This document shows, piece by piece, positions 11,507 through 26,800 of a DNA stretch of 64,000 nucleotides. The stretch lies in assembly GCA_035079385.1 (NCBI GenBank), contig JAVHKY010000030.1, forward strand, positions 9,277,001 to 9,341,000, written 5' to 3'. The stretch comes from Aspidiotus rigidus (taxonomy: Eukaryota; Arthropoda; Insecta; Hemiptera; Diaspididae). How positions within the stretch are numbered: position 1 is the stretch's first letter; every line of letters starts with the position of its first letter. Made by a program: the position numbers and the translations under genes. The notes beneath the pieces are model-generated. The model saw only the letters and a program-made list of their open reading frames with translations, did not search any database and was not told the DNA's origin.

Positions 11507-14500
11507 CTACAACATGAGAACAAAACAACTTATGTGAATAATTTTGAACTGAAAATAAATCACCGCACCAACATTGATGTAGGCAATCACACAGTAGAGA
11601 TCGAAAGAGCTTGATTGGGGGCGAGGAGGGGAAAAAGAAAAACGGGAAAACTGTAATATCAAGGAAAATTAAATTTTGTGCGACAATAGCAACTCTGGAT
11701 TGGCTAGGAACTAAATCGTAAGCCAACCGAGAGCGTAGTTGTAGCGATGGATTATACCTACCTATAAGTTTACAAGAATGAAATTATTACAATAGTTTTC
11801 ATACTGCGATCATATTTGCTTATGTTACAAAAAAAAAGAAAAAAAAAGAAAGTTGTGTTCGACTTTTTTCCCTCCAAAAAGATCGTCTGGATCCGTACCT
11901 GAGTTCGCGTATAAGGAGACCCGCCACTGTATGCATATGCCAAGGTCATTTGTAAGCCTCTTTGGAGAAACCATAAGGAAACAAGAGGAGGGGCGTTTCA
12001 TTCCTTTTTACATTGACTTCCTATTTAATGTATAAGATAGCCAGTAGAATGTTCAAAATATTGTATGTAATTCTTATTTCTATTATCATCAGAGAGCGTA
12101 AGATAGAAATTTGAGAATATAATAATTTGCTAAATCCACAAGAAAATATAATTATAAAACTAACGTTTTCGGTTAAAAGAGCATTCTTCAAAACAAGAAA
12201 AATTGAATTAGGAATGCAATAATCAACAACACAGACCAAAGAGGTGGTACGTAGAAAGGGGTAATCATCTATTGATGTGACGTCACGGAAGAAAAGATGA
12301 ATTCTCCACCAAGATGAACGCATTCGAGACCATACAAAAAAGGATCGAGACAGGTCGAAACGCCCTTAGGGATTGAAGTAATCCAAATTGTACAAAGGTA
12401 GGTAATAATAGGAGTATTTTGTAAAAAACGCAATCCCCACATATTCGTTTGAAGTTTTTTTTTTATGAAGACAATCTTTTCAGAAACCAATTTTCTTGGA
12501 TAGCAAAATTTTGTCTAACAACAAAATTAAGGATTGTCGAAGTACTCAAATGTAGGAGATAAAAAGAAAAATACTGATGCGTCAGAAGAAAATTAAAATT
12601 AATGTCCGTCTCGATAACTCTGATCTATTCAATATTCTATAGAGCGTGTAAAATTGAAAACAAAAGAAGAAGGAAAAAAATTGTGGCTTATAAGAGACCA
12701 GAAAAAAGCCAAACCCTCACCATTACATAAGGAAAAAAAATCGCAATATAGACTATCCGTCACTTGTACAAATTAAAACGAACTCTTCATTCTTTTACGC
12801 CTTTTCTTTGGTACTTTCCGCGTCCTTCGTATGAACAATGACAGTGAATTCGTTTCAAAAAAGAAACTTCCGTCGTCTTGGAAATAATTTAATGTTTCAA
12901 AGCTATAGGAAAACGTGAGGCTATTGTAAGTTATTCTAGTCAAAAATACTGGCGAAAGTCACAAAAGCACGTTAAAAGTATACCCGTAGAAAAAGAAAAA
13001 AAAGAACCGTCTAAAACTGTGAACTTGAGAAGACTAACTTTTGTTCTTCAAATGGAATATCGGAAGCGGCGTCGAATGGCATCGATTGTACATTCAGTTC
13101 GATTCGATTGGTGAAAATATCCGTAATTCGAGGCTCCATTTCACTCCATTTTTCGTCACTCGGCTCCAGAGTTAATACTGCTTTCTTCTTGGACTCTGCG
13201 TGCAAAGTAAATTTCCTTGTAAAAATACGTAAGTGCGCGATAACGTCATTCTGTTTAGAATATGTCTTCGGCGGGCGACATTATAAAACGGCTTACGTTT
13301 TGAACGGCGTTTTCGAACTTTCTTCGCCTTCTTTTGCACGACTAACGTACGATGTCGTTTACAAAAATGTTCCAGCATCTTCATAAATATATGATTAGCT
13401 TCGATCAAATCCTTTAAGTACTCTCTGGAAAGAAAACGAAGGGAACATAGAGGTGAAAGATGAACAGAATGAATAATCTGGAGGGATAATTTACTTGTAT
13501 AGATAAAACTTGGATAAACTCTACAATATACCCAGTCACCGCAACAACCGATTTCTAGGATTACCCATGAAAGTCAACGCGTCTTTTCGAAAGTATGTTC
13601 ACTGCATAGTAAACCCTTTAATTTATTCACGATATGTACGTTGTTTCAACTCATACTGAGAGCTAACTTTCTCGTTCAGTCAAAACTTGAACTAATTTTA
13701 TACCAAACCGAAACCTATAGTATGTGGTCGTCTTGAAAATCGATCAGCGCATTACCATATACCGCACTAATGTAAACTAATTTTCGCGCGAAACGAAGCT
13801 TCGGGGTTATGTTGTGTTTTTTGAACTTTTCACTCGGTACGCGTTCGCTAACAAAATCTCAGATACATACGTCCCTCCGGTATTTCGAAATTGACGAAGT
13901 TTATACAAGGTTTGACTTCGAAACAAGACTGTGGCGGGAGTAAAATAGTTCTAAAAATGACTTGTAAGATACACGATTTTATGTCTAATAAATTTTTTAG
14001 CTGCACTTTCCAGTAAGCATACATATTGTAGTTTCCCTCTCCTCAAACACTAGCTCAGAAATACAGATTTGCTTTTCCGCACGGATACTGTTCGTTTTGT
14101 AGATTTTCCAGCTCTTGTAGGGTCTTGTGACTACTCGGGCAACATATTTTCATAAAATTAAATTATATGCTCCAATGGAGGTTCTTCTTACGGTCTGCGA
14201 CAAATTTTTCGTCATTATCTAAGAAGCCTAATTCATACGTTGCTGTTAATATATGAAATGAGAAGAGGAAAGAAATTTGAGTGAATTTTCATTGGGAGTC
14301 TTCAAACATGTAATCATGTTTTTTTAGAACATTTCAACATAATTTGTTTAGGGAGGAGTGAGTATTTCTAAGTCGTTTACACATAACCTCCAAACAGTTG
14401 AACAAGACTCATAATATAAAAGAAAGGAAATCCGCTTCACAATTCAGCAGTAACATAACACCAGAGTCCATTTGTAGGAGAGGCTCCTGAGAAAATTCGA

Positions 14501-17500
14501 GGGACCAAACCTACAAATGATTCTTTGTTTTATTCAGATTGTACTTTTGGTTAGGCGGGGAGCTAGTGAAATGTCTAGGGGTGCTCAGCCCCTGTCCCTC
14601 CCTTGGTTACGGGCCTACATATTTGTAGCACGCACTATTCAATTGATTTCCACATTCAAATCGCATCTAGAGAGGTGATCATGAATCTCAAGAATTTTCT
14701 TTACAAAGCAAATTGAAAGAACGTGCTACTGTTAAATTCAAACCGACATACGCTAGACTGACTCCCAAATACTCAGTCGAAAATGGAAACTCACCTAGAA
14801 AATTTTATTTCATCAAATGCGTTCAACAAGCTGAGAAGCAGTTCTCGATATTCAATCACATAAAAAATATTACTCATAATCGTGTGCGCCGATTCCTTCA
14901 TCGCGTGGTCTTGACTTTGGTACATTTTAAATAGTGTATTTAATAATTCCTACGCAGATAAAAACAACGAGAATGTAGACTACAAATTATCACGAGTATG
15001 TGTACGTATAGGCTTAGTATTTCACTAAAAGAATGACCATTCTCAGTACTTACTCGATACGCCTTCAGACCCAAATGCATTCGTTTCGACCACAGAAATA
15101 TTTTCTTTTTATCCATCAGAATTCTCGCGCGCCATTCTTCTATCCTTTCCTGCGTAAAATGGAATATCGATACGTGCATTGTTTCGCTGAAAAAGAGATA
15201 TAAAATGCTTATTAAGCAATGCATTATCATTAAGCAGACAAGTTCGTCCAAGAAGAACAGCAAATATACATTATACCATATTATTTAAATAGTGATTCGG
15301 TAAATATATCGATCAGAGATAACTTCAGCGTAATGGTTGGCTCGATATCAAGTTCGTTGCTTTTTCGGGAATGTTACGGTCAATTTAAAAATGTATCTGA
15401 CTGCATCTTCCTCAGTCTTTGACCCCCGAGCAAGTGAAAAGTTTCACAATTTCGAAATTACAAAATCATAATCTTTGTCACACCCTTCATACCTACTAAA
15501 GTTGTTTTCGTGTCACAGAATACACTAATAATGCATCGACGATTCAGTGAAATGTAATTTTGCACGCTACAGGCCTAGCCTACATGCAGCTCCAATAAAA
15601 GTTCAAAAATTCCAATTTTCATGGCATCTCTTGCAATGCTCAATTGATTGACAAGATTTTGTGCCAATTTTATACATCAGGATTGAGGAAGTTCGACTCG
15701 AGTTGATAAGGTGTATACCAGGATTGGTAACAAACATCAGATGAACTTCAATCTCAAATTTTTGAATACCCACTATCCGACTGAAATTCCAATACTACCC
15801 ACGAATGAATTAACATTATCTTGTCAATTTGGTGACAGACTTCTGGACCTACGAGTCAGTAAACCTTTTTTGATGAGTCGGAGTCACCATAATTTAAAGG
15901 CCGATCTTTCGTCTATTAAAAGTTGATATGTTTCTCTGCAGGGTTATCTTTTTTTCATCCACATTTCCGGAACGCTAAACTATCATATTCACAACCGCAT
16001 TCACTTGGCGCCTCGCAACTAGCCTTTTGAACTTCGTCGACATTTTTCTCCAACGAAAAACAAATTAAAATGTCAGCGTAGCAAAGCGGAACACGTGAAG
16101 ACGAAACTGTAAGAAAATCGTTCTGTAACTTGGTGGTAGAAAGAAAAGGAAGAAGTGAAAGCTTCTCTCAACTCTTGAGTTATGACATCCTATACATTAT
16201 AGAAACCAAAAAGCCGAAGTAAACGAGATCGAATTTTACCCTCGAGACATTTCACTGGTGTAGAAGAAAACACAATTTATGATTTATAAAGGGAAGATTA
16301 AATTAGAAAAATAATAACCTAGTAATCTGGAGAGTTGGTTCTTTTTTCTTTTCCATCTTGGCAAAATTATTTTATAATACCATGACGAAAAATTAACCTT
16401 TTTTTTTTATTAGCATACTTTAGGATAAAATATGGAATGGTTGCGAGAAGGAGAGAGAGCGAGAGAAAGAAAACTAGTTGGCTCCTTTTAAAATATCGCT
16501 AGAATATCGACGAACCATTAGAAAATGTTTTTTAAAAGTGAAACAAGACGAACAAGTTCGATCGATTGACCGATGGTGGCGCGTTAAAAAAATCCAACGC
16601 CGCCGAGCTTTTGCGCGAATGAATTCGTTATTAATGAAACTTTCGTAGTCATTATCATTCGCCATCGCATCGGTACTACAACACAACCAGAGAATGCGGG
16701 AAAGGTGAAGTGGACGCTGTGATGGAAGTTGTCAATTTTTCCCTCTACAAGTTATTACTGTTTATTAACGGTAAATACCTTCATCGTTTTAATTTTTAAT
16801 AATAAAGGGGTTATAGTTCATCCGCTATATTCTATTCGTATCTCCGAGTCGTTATTTTGTGCCCGGTATTTTATAATTCACTGTGCTCGGCTATACAAAC
16901 GCCAGTTATTAAAAATGAACGATTTAATTAACGCATTCGCTCACTTCCAAATTAAGACGCAGATTGCGATCCAAAAATCACGCTGTGCCATTCTTTGAGA
17001 ATGAAAAATTTCCTTTTTTCACAATTGAATGGAGTTAATGAAGTTGTTCTCACATTTCTAAGAACGCTTTCACAGCAACCTTACTTTTATAGGTCTCTAG
17101 AATATCATGGATTTAGTGCTTTTTCAAGAGCAATATGGTATCACTTTTGGAAAAATATCTACGGAATCTACAAGGGTTATTAACGTTGAAATATTTAGTG
17201 CGAGGTGAGCTTTACTCTGTGTAAGCTCACGACAGCGCTTTCGAGAGTAATTTTATCGTCAATTGTGTCGCTACTAAATACATCATGACTTAATTAACAC
17301 CGCGATGTGATAGGCCTTCTTCATTCTCCACAGACCTGCAGGAAATTTAGGGGAAAAAAATTTGCAATTATTTCGCCATAGACTTAACAAGAAGATACTC
17401 GTACAGGAAATAGCTCTTTCACGTACTGCACCAAAGAACTTTCTAATTCCTCTATTACCATGATAGAAATGTTTTTCCCGGTACTTCTTCGGGAATTCGG

Positions 17501-18246
17501 TAACTTATGTACGTCAGATTGGAATTCGATTCCTAAGAGAAAGCTACGGACGGCGGCGGCAATAAAAGGGATCTGGTAAAAAAAAAACGAAATATGTATT
17601 TGAAAGCATATATCGAACACAGTGACATGACCTGAACTGTGTATAGCAACCAGCGTTTATAACAAAATAAGTCTTCAGGATCGAACTTGTGGCCAAAGCA
17701 TCATTTCCACGAAAATCAGGATTCTAATTGTGTTATCCGTATTATCAATTAGTAATGTCTATTCGCAAGAGGAAAGGAAATTTTTTATCTCCAGCTAATA
17801 TTTTGCATTCAACGAGTAAAACAGGTGGGAGATTCCTCGCGTCACCCGTCCTCTTTCACTCGTAAAAAGCGGTGTCACGAAGTAAAGTTACCAAGAAAAC
17901 GAGTTAAACGATTCTGCTGGTGCGAAAAGAGAAAGCTCTCTAAACAATTTCACGGTTCTAGATGTGGTTGTTTTTCTTTTCTTTCTTTTTTGGTTAGGCG
18001 ATACCACTAGCATAGCACATCACAGTAGGTCGCAGACGTCCCTATTTTTGTACAATACAAGTTTCGCTTGTTCCACAGTTGCATGCGGGAAATAGTCGTC
18101 TTAGTCCTCACTTGTTTGGTTTCGTATTCCCAAACGTAATTCTACGTCTCATAAACTGCGAAAAAACTAAATTAACGTTTTTACTTCCCATTTTATACAC
18201 GTTCGCAACTCTATTACGTTTTATCGCTTTATTATCATCTTTTTTT

Positions 18247-18291
<45 letters not shown>

Positions 18292-21200
18292 CTCGCTCTA
18301 TTTGTATAATACACTGACTGTGCAGTGTGCAAGAATTAAATATAGAGAAAAGGAATTCGATGAACGAGGATTCTGTGTCGTTACAATAGTTCGATATTTT
18401 TTGCGAACGTCGTACGCAGCAAAAATACGGATTGTCGTCCTAATTGAAACACAAAATGTTATTGGACAAATTAGGAAGGAGTGAAGTAATGGAGATACAT
18501 CTGTGCTGGCGCTGTAAAATTCGCGATGATTCGCTGACGTGGTGTCAAATGTAGCGTAAAAATTCGAGGGACGAGACCACGACCACGAACTGTATTGGTT
18601 TGAATTTTCCTTTTGAAGGTGCATGGGCGCACATAATGGCCTGTCGTTCACATACATCCTAAAATATTCTTCATTCGCTTATCGTTCCCGGGAAACCGCA
18701 AATTAAATTGTATCGTATTTAAAACGCTCAACTTGTCTGGTTACTTTTACGTATTTGCCACAATATTAAGCGAACGTGCAAATGACGAGAAAGAATATAA
18801 TTTTCAACATTGCTGTGAGAGTTCATTTCTTTCTTCTGCAAAATGATCTGAGTCAACGAGCTTGCAATTGACAGAAAGGTCATCAAGGGTTTACTCGAAT
18901 ATCAGATTTCGAAATAATGATAGTATCCTACAAGAGAGACTCTACAAAATTTAAACTAACAAACTTTGAGTCAAGAGATGATAGTGAGGAAGAAACGACT
19001 TTCAGCTAGCGCGCAAAAAATTAAGATCATGTTTCGTGTTTCCTATCAGTTTTCGGGACAGGAAACTCTTTTGCACATCGTCACTTTTCTACTACAACAG
19101 ACATACAAAATCTACAGTAGAACAGGGGAAGGGCACCAGTAACTCCACGTGTGAAACGTGGTCAACTTATATTTAAACCTGATTCTCACACTGCGCGAGC
19201 AAAGGAAACGGACCAAGTGCCAAAACAGTGATAGAAAAATGCTCCGGATTCGGATCATACAAGGGAGAAAACACGAACACAATCATAAGAAGATTTAGTA
19301 AGCTTGAGATTAATGTGAGAAGACGTGGAAAAGAATAGAAATGCTTTGGATGGAAAATACGTAAATTAGAATGCTAAGAATGTAATGGTTCCAGACTCCG
19401 AAGAGATTCAGGCCACGTTCTAAAATGTCTTTGGGAAATTCTACAAATAACATTATTTACTCGAAAAATTTAAGTTTTCTTTGAAACGTTAACTTCTCGA
19501 CACATAGTCAAAAGAATAATCAATTTTGAAAACCTGAAATGTGACAGAAAAAAAATGATATAGCACGTACGTGGTCAAATTGTTCTAGTAACATAGGTAT
19601 TTCGAAGATCGTGACTGATTTTTCTTAGTAGAGTCTTGTTTTTCTATTTTTCTTGACCATGTTTCAAGGACCAATCATGTACCAAATTTTGATATGAAAA
19701 ACTTCCATGACATGTCAATACGTTGTTTTTTTTCTCTCTTTTCAACCTACAAATGTTAGTAAGGTAAGTACTCTTAATCAGAATGTGAATAATTTATGGT
19801 ACTTATCAACTTCGTCACAATTGATAGATTTAATATTGTAGCGCTGGAGTGCTCGTGGTTTGTGGATTTTTACCATTCGTGGGACTGGATATTTGTAAGT
19901 ATTACCGACCAACGATAAAGTGTTGCCTTAAAAGTTATCTGCACTAAACCATTAATCATTCGACCAACGCGGATTGTTCACGACGTAGGTACGGTGTTTT
20001 GGCAGAAGTAATAATAATGATAATAATTTGTACCGTACTTAATGGGAAGGTGTATTATTTACCGTATGATTCGGTAGCGACGGTGGCGGTATGATTTCTT
20101 TATCCACACATAGTGGGATAGAATACGCCGCACGAGAGTAAATAGAGCGGTATAACGAAAACTAGTGGATAAATACGTTTTAATAATAATGGTTTCATAA
20201 CGTACGACCCTTTCAAACACGCTGAATGCAGTTTGATAAGGACTCAACCCCCTTTCACTTTTTGCAGCTCCCGTCTTTCAAATAAACCCGACAACGCGTT
20301 TGTCTCTCTTGTATTGTGTTAGCTTTTGCGATTAGAGAGAGAGAGAAAGAGCAAAAGGCGACTGTTTTTGAGAGAAAATTTGCAGCGAAGACTTTAAATT
20401 AAACAAACGCGTTTTGTACTGAATAGGAATGTTGTTCGTCTTAAGAACCTTTTGTAACGCCGCATATTTTCTTCTGCACGCGAGAAGAAACAACTGCGAG
20501 AAACGTTCGTCGTCCTTCTCGCTTTTAAAGGGTAAATTTCGTAGTAGGCGCAGTAGCAAAGGTCGCTTTCCGCCGATTTCCTCGTTAGTTTAATGCTTTT
20601 TGCTTGCCTGTTAAATTGTATTAATTTATACGTCGGAAACAAACGATAACTAAGTAATCGCGAACTAACTGAAGGCAGTGTGAAAACATTGTTAGTTAAT
20701 TTACTTATCGCGTATAGATACAGTGCGCGAAAATTAATGTGCGTGAATGCAAAAAGGATCATATACACCGCGTGAGTAAAGATCTCATGACACACAGCAC
20801 GAAGCTACAGAATATCAAACAAAATTGTAAGGCGTAAATGAGTCTCAACACCGTCAGTTGTTTTTTTTTTCTCTTTCTCTCTCTTCTCGCAGTTTACACA
20901 GAGTTGTTATACTGCACTGTTTACATCTCGACATCTTGACATAGATGCAGCAACGATAATATTGTACTCCAGTCATGTTGACTCAGTTCAACTTGAGACG
21001 ACAATAGTTTCAAAATTAACGACGACAGTATAGTAGATGACAGAAATATAGTCGAACGCTTATTCTTTTCCAACTGTACACGATTTCACACAAGACTCTT
21101 CAATATTACATATACGTTCCTGTTCCGATCACGCAGACAACATGATATTGTGCATTTCTACGTACCAGATGTATTGTTTTACAAAATTCCTTGTTCACAA

Positions 21201-23866
21201 TTACGCCGCCTTCAAACATTTACCAAGTTTTAAATTAAAGCAATATTCCTTTTCATTTCATCTGAAGTCTCACTAATTCCCAGGTGAAATATCTCAGAAT
21301 AGTAAGTAATGAAACCGAAATGATAACTCCAACGCGGATATGAAACGCCTACGACCAACAAATAAAATAAAGCGTCCAGAAATTCTTATAGATTTTACGA
21401 GCCATACAATTTTTCGGTGCCTCGACCGTTTCTCCAAAGAAATTTCGTCCAAGATTTTTCGTCCAGGGACATTTAGTTCACAACAGTTTTTGTCCAAAAC
21501 GATCCCACTGGAGTGTCTCTACATTGATGAAAGAAGGAGCGGTGTCAGACAGAGCTGCGGTCTAATATCCATGCCGACAGAATTTCTCATATACCATTAG
21601 GAATCGAAGTGAAAGGTCAGTATATCAACAATAAATACGATATACCGATGATGCGGTGTTAATTCTGGACTCTGTTGGTGACCTCTAAAATATGTTCAAC
21701 AGAGTCAACAGCCCCAGCGAGAAATACGGTTTCAGACTAAATGTCGGAAAAACTAAGTACATGGTTGTCAGCAAAAACCAGCGGATAGTCATAAATTTAC
21801 TAACCATAATAATCAGAAAGTGGAACCGGTTGAAGAGTTCAAATATCTGAGATGCTGCGTCACAGAAAGTGTAGATTCTGGAAAGTAGGTGAAAAGAAGT
21901 TGAGAAACTTTTTTCTTCATTTTGCGCGGTTCGGACGAAAATGGAGCAGACAAAATTCCTCTAGATAGGAAATACCATCGACAAAATGCTTAGGACGAAA
22001 TGTCCTCGGATCCATTGTGGGGTCACAGATACTATTTGTAATTCTATTTGATCGCAAACTTTAACCTATATTTAATATCAATTCAAACAAAATAAATTAC
22101 GGGAGAAATTGCTATCATTTCTGTATCAAGATTTTAATAATAAGGGCCATCTCGCTCATCAGTCGACCCAAAGTATAATTAGGACCAGCTTTTTATTTGG
22201 GTACTTCATTGAGGTTCAAGTAGAAATTGGTTTCACACTCTCAAAACCTAAAGTAAAATTGCAATTTACGAGATTCTAATGGATATTTGAATGACAATTT
22301 CTAATATTATTGTGACTTTATTTACCCATTGATATTGACTTGGTATTGAGAATGAATTTTGGAAGCGAAAGGGACTAGTTGAGAATCATAATTCACCGTT
22401 TTTTCAACACCAAAATAATGTGCCAAGCTAAAAGGAAAGGAAATTTGGTACTAGTGCGCCACTATTCATTTGATTTCAAATTTCTAACGGAGACTGAAAG
22501 AGAAGATGGCAAGAAAAAAAACTAGAAAGACAAACTCGCACGACTCAGGTACTCCGTCTCATCCGGATCCTTATCTCTTAATGTTTCCTGTCGTCATCCT
22601 TAAAGTCAATCGATTGTTTTTAAGACTTTTCAGAGTAACTGTCAGTGCCAGGTTCATACATTCATTCATACAATTTCCATAATTGAAGAAGAAAAATATT
22701 ATATTTATCTTTCTCATTCTTGGATCTCTATGACTTCAGCCCTACTTATCGAGAACAATCTCCCAAAAATTATTTATGAGTCAACAAGAAGTTGGCAACT
22801 GCATAGAGGTGAATTTTTTGCTCTACACGTTGGCTCTATAAGCTCAGACGAAACGGCCGTACCCTGGGAGTGTCATAATACCATCGCAGGCATCTATATG
22901 TTCTCTATTCGCGAATAAAGGCAAAGGAGGCGCCCTCTAGGTTTACCATGACGGCAACTTGAGGAAGCTTGCAAAAAAAGTGATGAAATGAAAAAAGTTA
23001 TTTAAAAAATCTAAAATTACATTCATCTGAAAGAAAATTGAAAGGGCAACAAGTTTTGTTCTCTGCATTTTTCACGAAAAGCAATTTGAAACGGTGGAAT
23101 TACGATTTTATTAGTAAGTTGTCTTATGGTGGAAAACACCATGATCACTTTTTTCGCAGAACAAGTAGCGCTCCTAGCGAGACCTTTATCCGCGAATTTT
23201 AATGTTGAATAGTCACTCAAAATTACATACTTAAAAATATAATAAGTTGTTATTTCTACCTTATTAGCTTCACCTCAAATTTATAGTAACGATTGAACTC
23301 CATAAAAAAATTTAGCGCCCAAAAATATAACGATTCATCATTATCCTGGGCTTTCCCTCGATGGAACATTTCCTGAAAAAACAGAGATTATGTACATACC
23401 TACTTGAAGAAACAAAATAATATCGTTGATGATACGAAAAATAAATCGTACAAAAGTTACATATTCGAAGATTTTTTTCTCAAACAAACAAATATTCGAC
23501 TACGTATCAGGGTTACATTAATCAGGATGGAAAAATAAATTTAAAGAACATTTAAAATAGGATACAAACGTTGTAACTATTTACTTTTGAAGAATAGGAG
23601 AAGAATTTCTACACACAGACAGTACGCCCTACGGAAAATATTAATAAAAAAAAAAAAAAAAACTCCATAATCAACTCCATCAACTCGCACTGAATACGAT
23701 TTCAGTAACATGAAATAAATATAATCTATTTGTTTTAACTTTTTCCATCATCTTTTTATTACCCCGACACAATTTTTATTATAATAATTATCCGTCCACC
23801 CTTTTCTTCAATTGTAAGTAATTATTTAACATCACAATCGAATTTCTTCATTTCTCTAAGAAAGAG

Positions 23867-23897
<31 letters not shown>

Positions 23898-26800
23898 AGA
23901 GAGAGAGAGACATACATAAAACAGACATACGTTAATGTAAGTGTATTCGTATTTACCCTGATATAGTGCATTAAGTAATTGTAGGCGCCATTTAAAAATT
24001 CTATGCAGAATTCTTTCATCAATACACGAACGCTGAACGGTGACCGTCGCTCCTCAGTTTCGGATTGCATGGGCAAACGATTTTTCGGAGTTTTCAGTTT
24101 TACCTAGCAGTGAAAATAAATTAAAGAGAAAAGAATAAAAAAATGGTAAAATCAGTTTTGTACTTTGATCAGCTAAATTTTTAAAATAATTTTTTGTAGT
24201 AGTGATAGAAGTGGCGGAGACATGCAATATAAATGTGAGATAACCTCATACACATGAGAATCGTTGAATTAGTAACTATTGAGCAATTTTGAAATTCTTC
24301 TCGGCTACCACATCTGTCCATTTGATGTTATCATCTTATTTACCCGCGCGACACTAGGTACTTTTAAAAATTATTCCACAGGAAATAAGATATCTATCCA
24401 GGGCGTAGACTAATATCCACCCTTATTCCATATCGCTATTATCGAATGTGTCATTTTTTTCTCTTTTTCTCAAATGTACACGCGGAGAAAGTTTCGCAGC
24501 AACTTTCGTAATACTAAATGGCCTCCATTTAGATACACGATTCTGAGACTATTTTCTATTTCCCTAAGGGAAGTTGAACGACGACGTTGCCCCATTCGGT
24601 TGGACTTCTCTAATAGCATAACTTGACGTTTAAGTAATGTTTATCGTTTCCTACTACGTATATCAAAGCGTCGACAATCCTCCTCTTTAATGAAGGTATA
24701 GATATTGCCTCAACTATTTCATTCGTTTCACCATAACGTCGAATGTGTCGTATTGCTTAAAACATTTTTTGATTGATTAGTGAGATCAGCACTTTCTCCA
24801 ACGTTAAAAAGGTTTGATGGAATACTAAAGTAGATTGGAAGAAAGGTCAACAAACACATAGGGATAAAAATAAGGCTACACTATTTCGAAAAATAGAAGT
24901 CAGAAAAGAAAAAAAATAAATAAATAAAATATACAAGACTTGAAAACCTGAAAATAATGTATGTTATAATGGGTGAGATTTTCAATAAGAAATAAGACTT
25001 TCAATGAGAAATAGTGCAAAACCAATTGACTGATTCTGGTGAAGCCAAAAAATTTTCTAGTGTTTGTAAGATAGAATTAAGTCATTCAAAATCATAGCAA
25101 TCGAGTAATTTATATGATGGATCATTGAGCTCGAGTGAGGTGCGACCTGAAATATCGTAGAGATGAAAAATTAGGGTTTTCATCAGAAACCCTGTTTTAT
25201 CGGGGGTCATTTCGGAGAAAATGTCCGCCGTTTGCCGTCCGGCAACTCTCCTCTTATCAAATACACTTCGGAAGTCGAAATTTTTCCAAGTCACCAACTC
25301 TGAGTACAGCTCGAGAGTCTAGTTTTTTTCAAGTCTCTACGTTATCCATAAAACAGGTTTTCTGCACCCCTCGTTTAAAAATTTTTTGCGAAAATTTTGA
25401 TCGAAATATCCTATGATCACATAGATTCTTCAGAAAAATCTAAATCAGTGATGATAGAGTTTCAAAGTGTGAAAAATTACTCATCTTGGACTTCATAGCT
25501 GCAAGATGTTAATAACAACCACGAGGTCAATCAACAGACATCCAGATTACCCAGGACCGGTGTTTGTAGTGCTGTATAAGTCGCATTGCAACATAATGAA
25601 AAATTTGAAAGATTATGATTTTTTAAAATTTTGAAACTGAAAGCTAAATCACGAACAAAAGAGCAAAAATTTATAATTCGTGACACATCCAAAAATTGCC
25701 TCCCCCGGGACTCCCCTTCACAAAGAACGTGATTTTATGAGAGGAAGAATCTGTCTAATTGAGAAACTATTACCAAGAACTCTATCTTCAGTAAAAAAAA
25801 CTCAAGATAGTAATTTCAGCAATCCATATTCTTGCCAACAGCTCGATTCATACAAACAGATGATTTCAGAAAACTCGTACTCAGCTCACCTTATGACGAT
25901 CAAAAGAAGAATACGTTTCTTTATTCATTGAATGTACGATGAGATCGTTATCACTAATCGATTTCACTCCGCGTACAACGAACGTTCCACCAAATCGCGA
26001 GTGTCTGCAAACAAAACATATCTAAAAATCTGAAAACCGCTATAAAAGGTATCACTTCAACTAAATAAGGCGGGTAATGAAGGAGAGGAGAACAGAATGG
26101 AAAGTAAAGTTTTTGATAAATACTTTGAGAAATATTTGTAACTTTATTCTTATCTTGTTTCGTAGACAGTTAGTATTAGAAGATATGAAACGTTATACAT
26201 CAAATATTTCCCGCCATGTCTATTCTTTTGACATCTTCCGTTTGTTTGAGATTTTATTGTCAGTTTCGCTCTTCGTTCAATCCTGTCATTCTAGATGAAC
26301 GAAAAAATACGATAACACTACGATACACTCTATACAAATGCACGTAATTCATCTAATACCAGAATATTTCTATTTTGCATGAAAAGATGAAACTTGTCAG
26401 ACTTTTGTAGAAATTAGATCTTTGTGGTTGACAAAGGAAAAATTGTAATTTACGAGTAAGATAATTGTTGTGTAAAATATTTGATACCTAAAAACTAGAA
26501 ACATTTACACCTCAGAGGCGAGATAAATTTGGCAATCGCCTTGTACGTAGATAGCCCCAGATTCAAAGGCCAAACATAGAGCTTGACTTTTCATACCAGG
26601 ATAAGTCCGGTGTGATAAGTCGCAATAAGATATCATTTGAACTATTATTATACTGCAAAATTCTCGTAAGTCGCCAGTTCAACAAGAAGTGGGTCGATGT
26701 CGATATTGCCCGATTTTACAACATGAGATTCTTACAAAAGGGATTCACTACAATGTACCATTTCCGTTCTATTCTACTAATAGTACCTCTTCATTCTCGT

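Larger units (their letters stand above)
15187..23259. other. timeout: Long timeout intron 9, about 8 kb
   Basis: No coding exon of timeout or any other recognisable gene was found on either strand. It contains the pyrimidine microsatellite at 18240-18300 and the reverse-transcriptase remnant near 21535-22010. A minus-strand frame at 20394-20795 (133 codons) shows no recognisable domain and is treated as chance. Confidence 0.6.

Noticed and set aside
19840..19895. A 55-bp segment bounded by TAG and GTAAGT that could be a plus-strand exon
   Set aside because: No neighbouring exon, start codon or domain supports it.
20394..20795. 133-codon minus-strand frame in the long timeout intron
   Set aside because: Aromatic- and Arg-rich with no recognisable motif; it does not correspond to any TIMELESS-family block and has no homologous feel.
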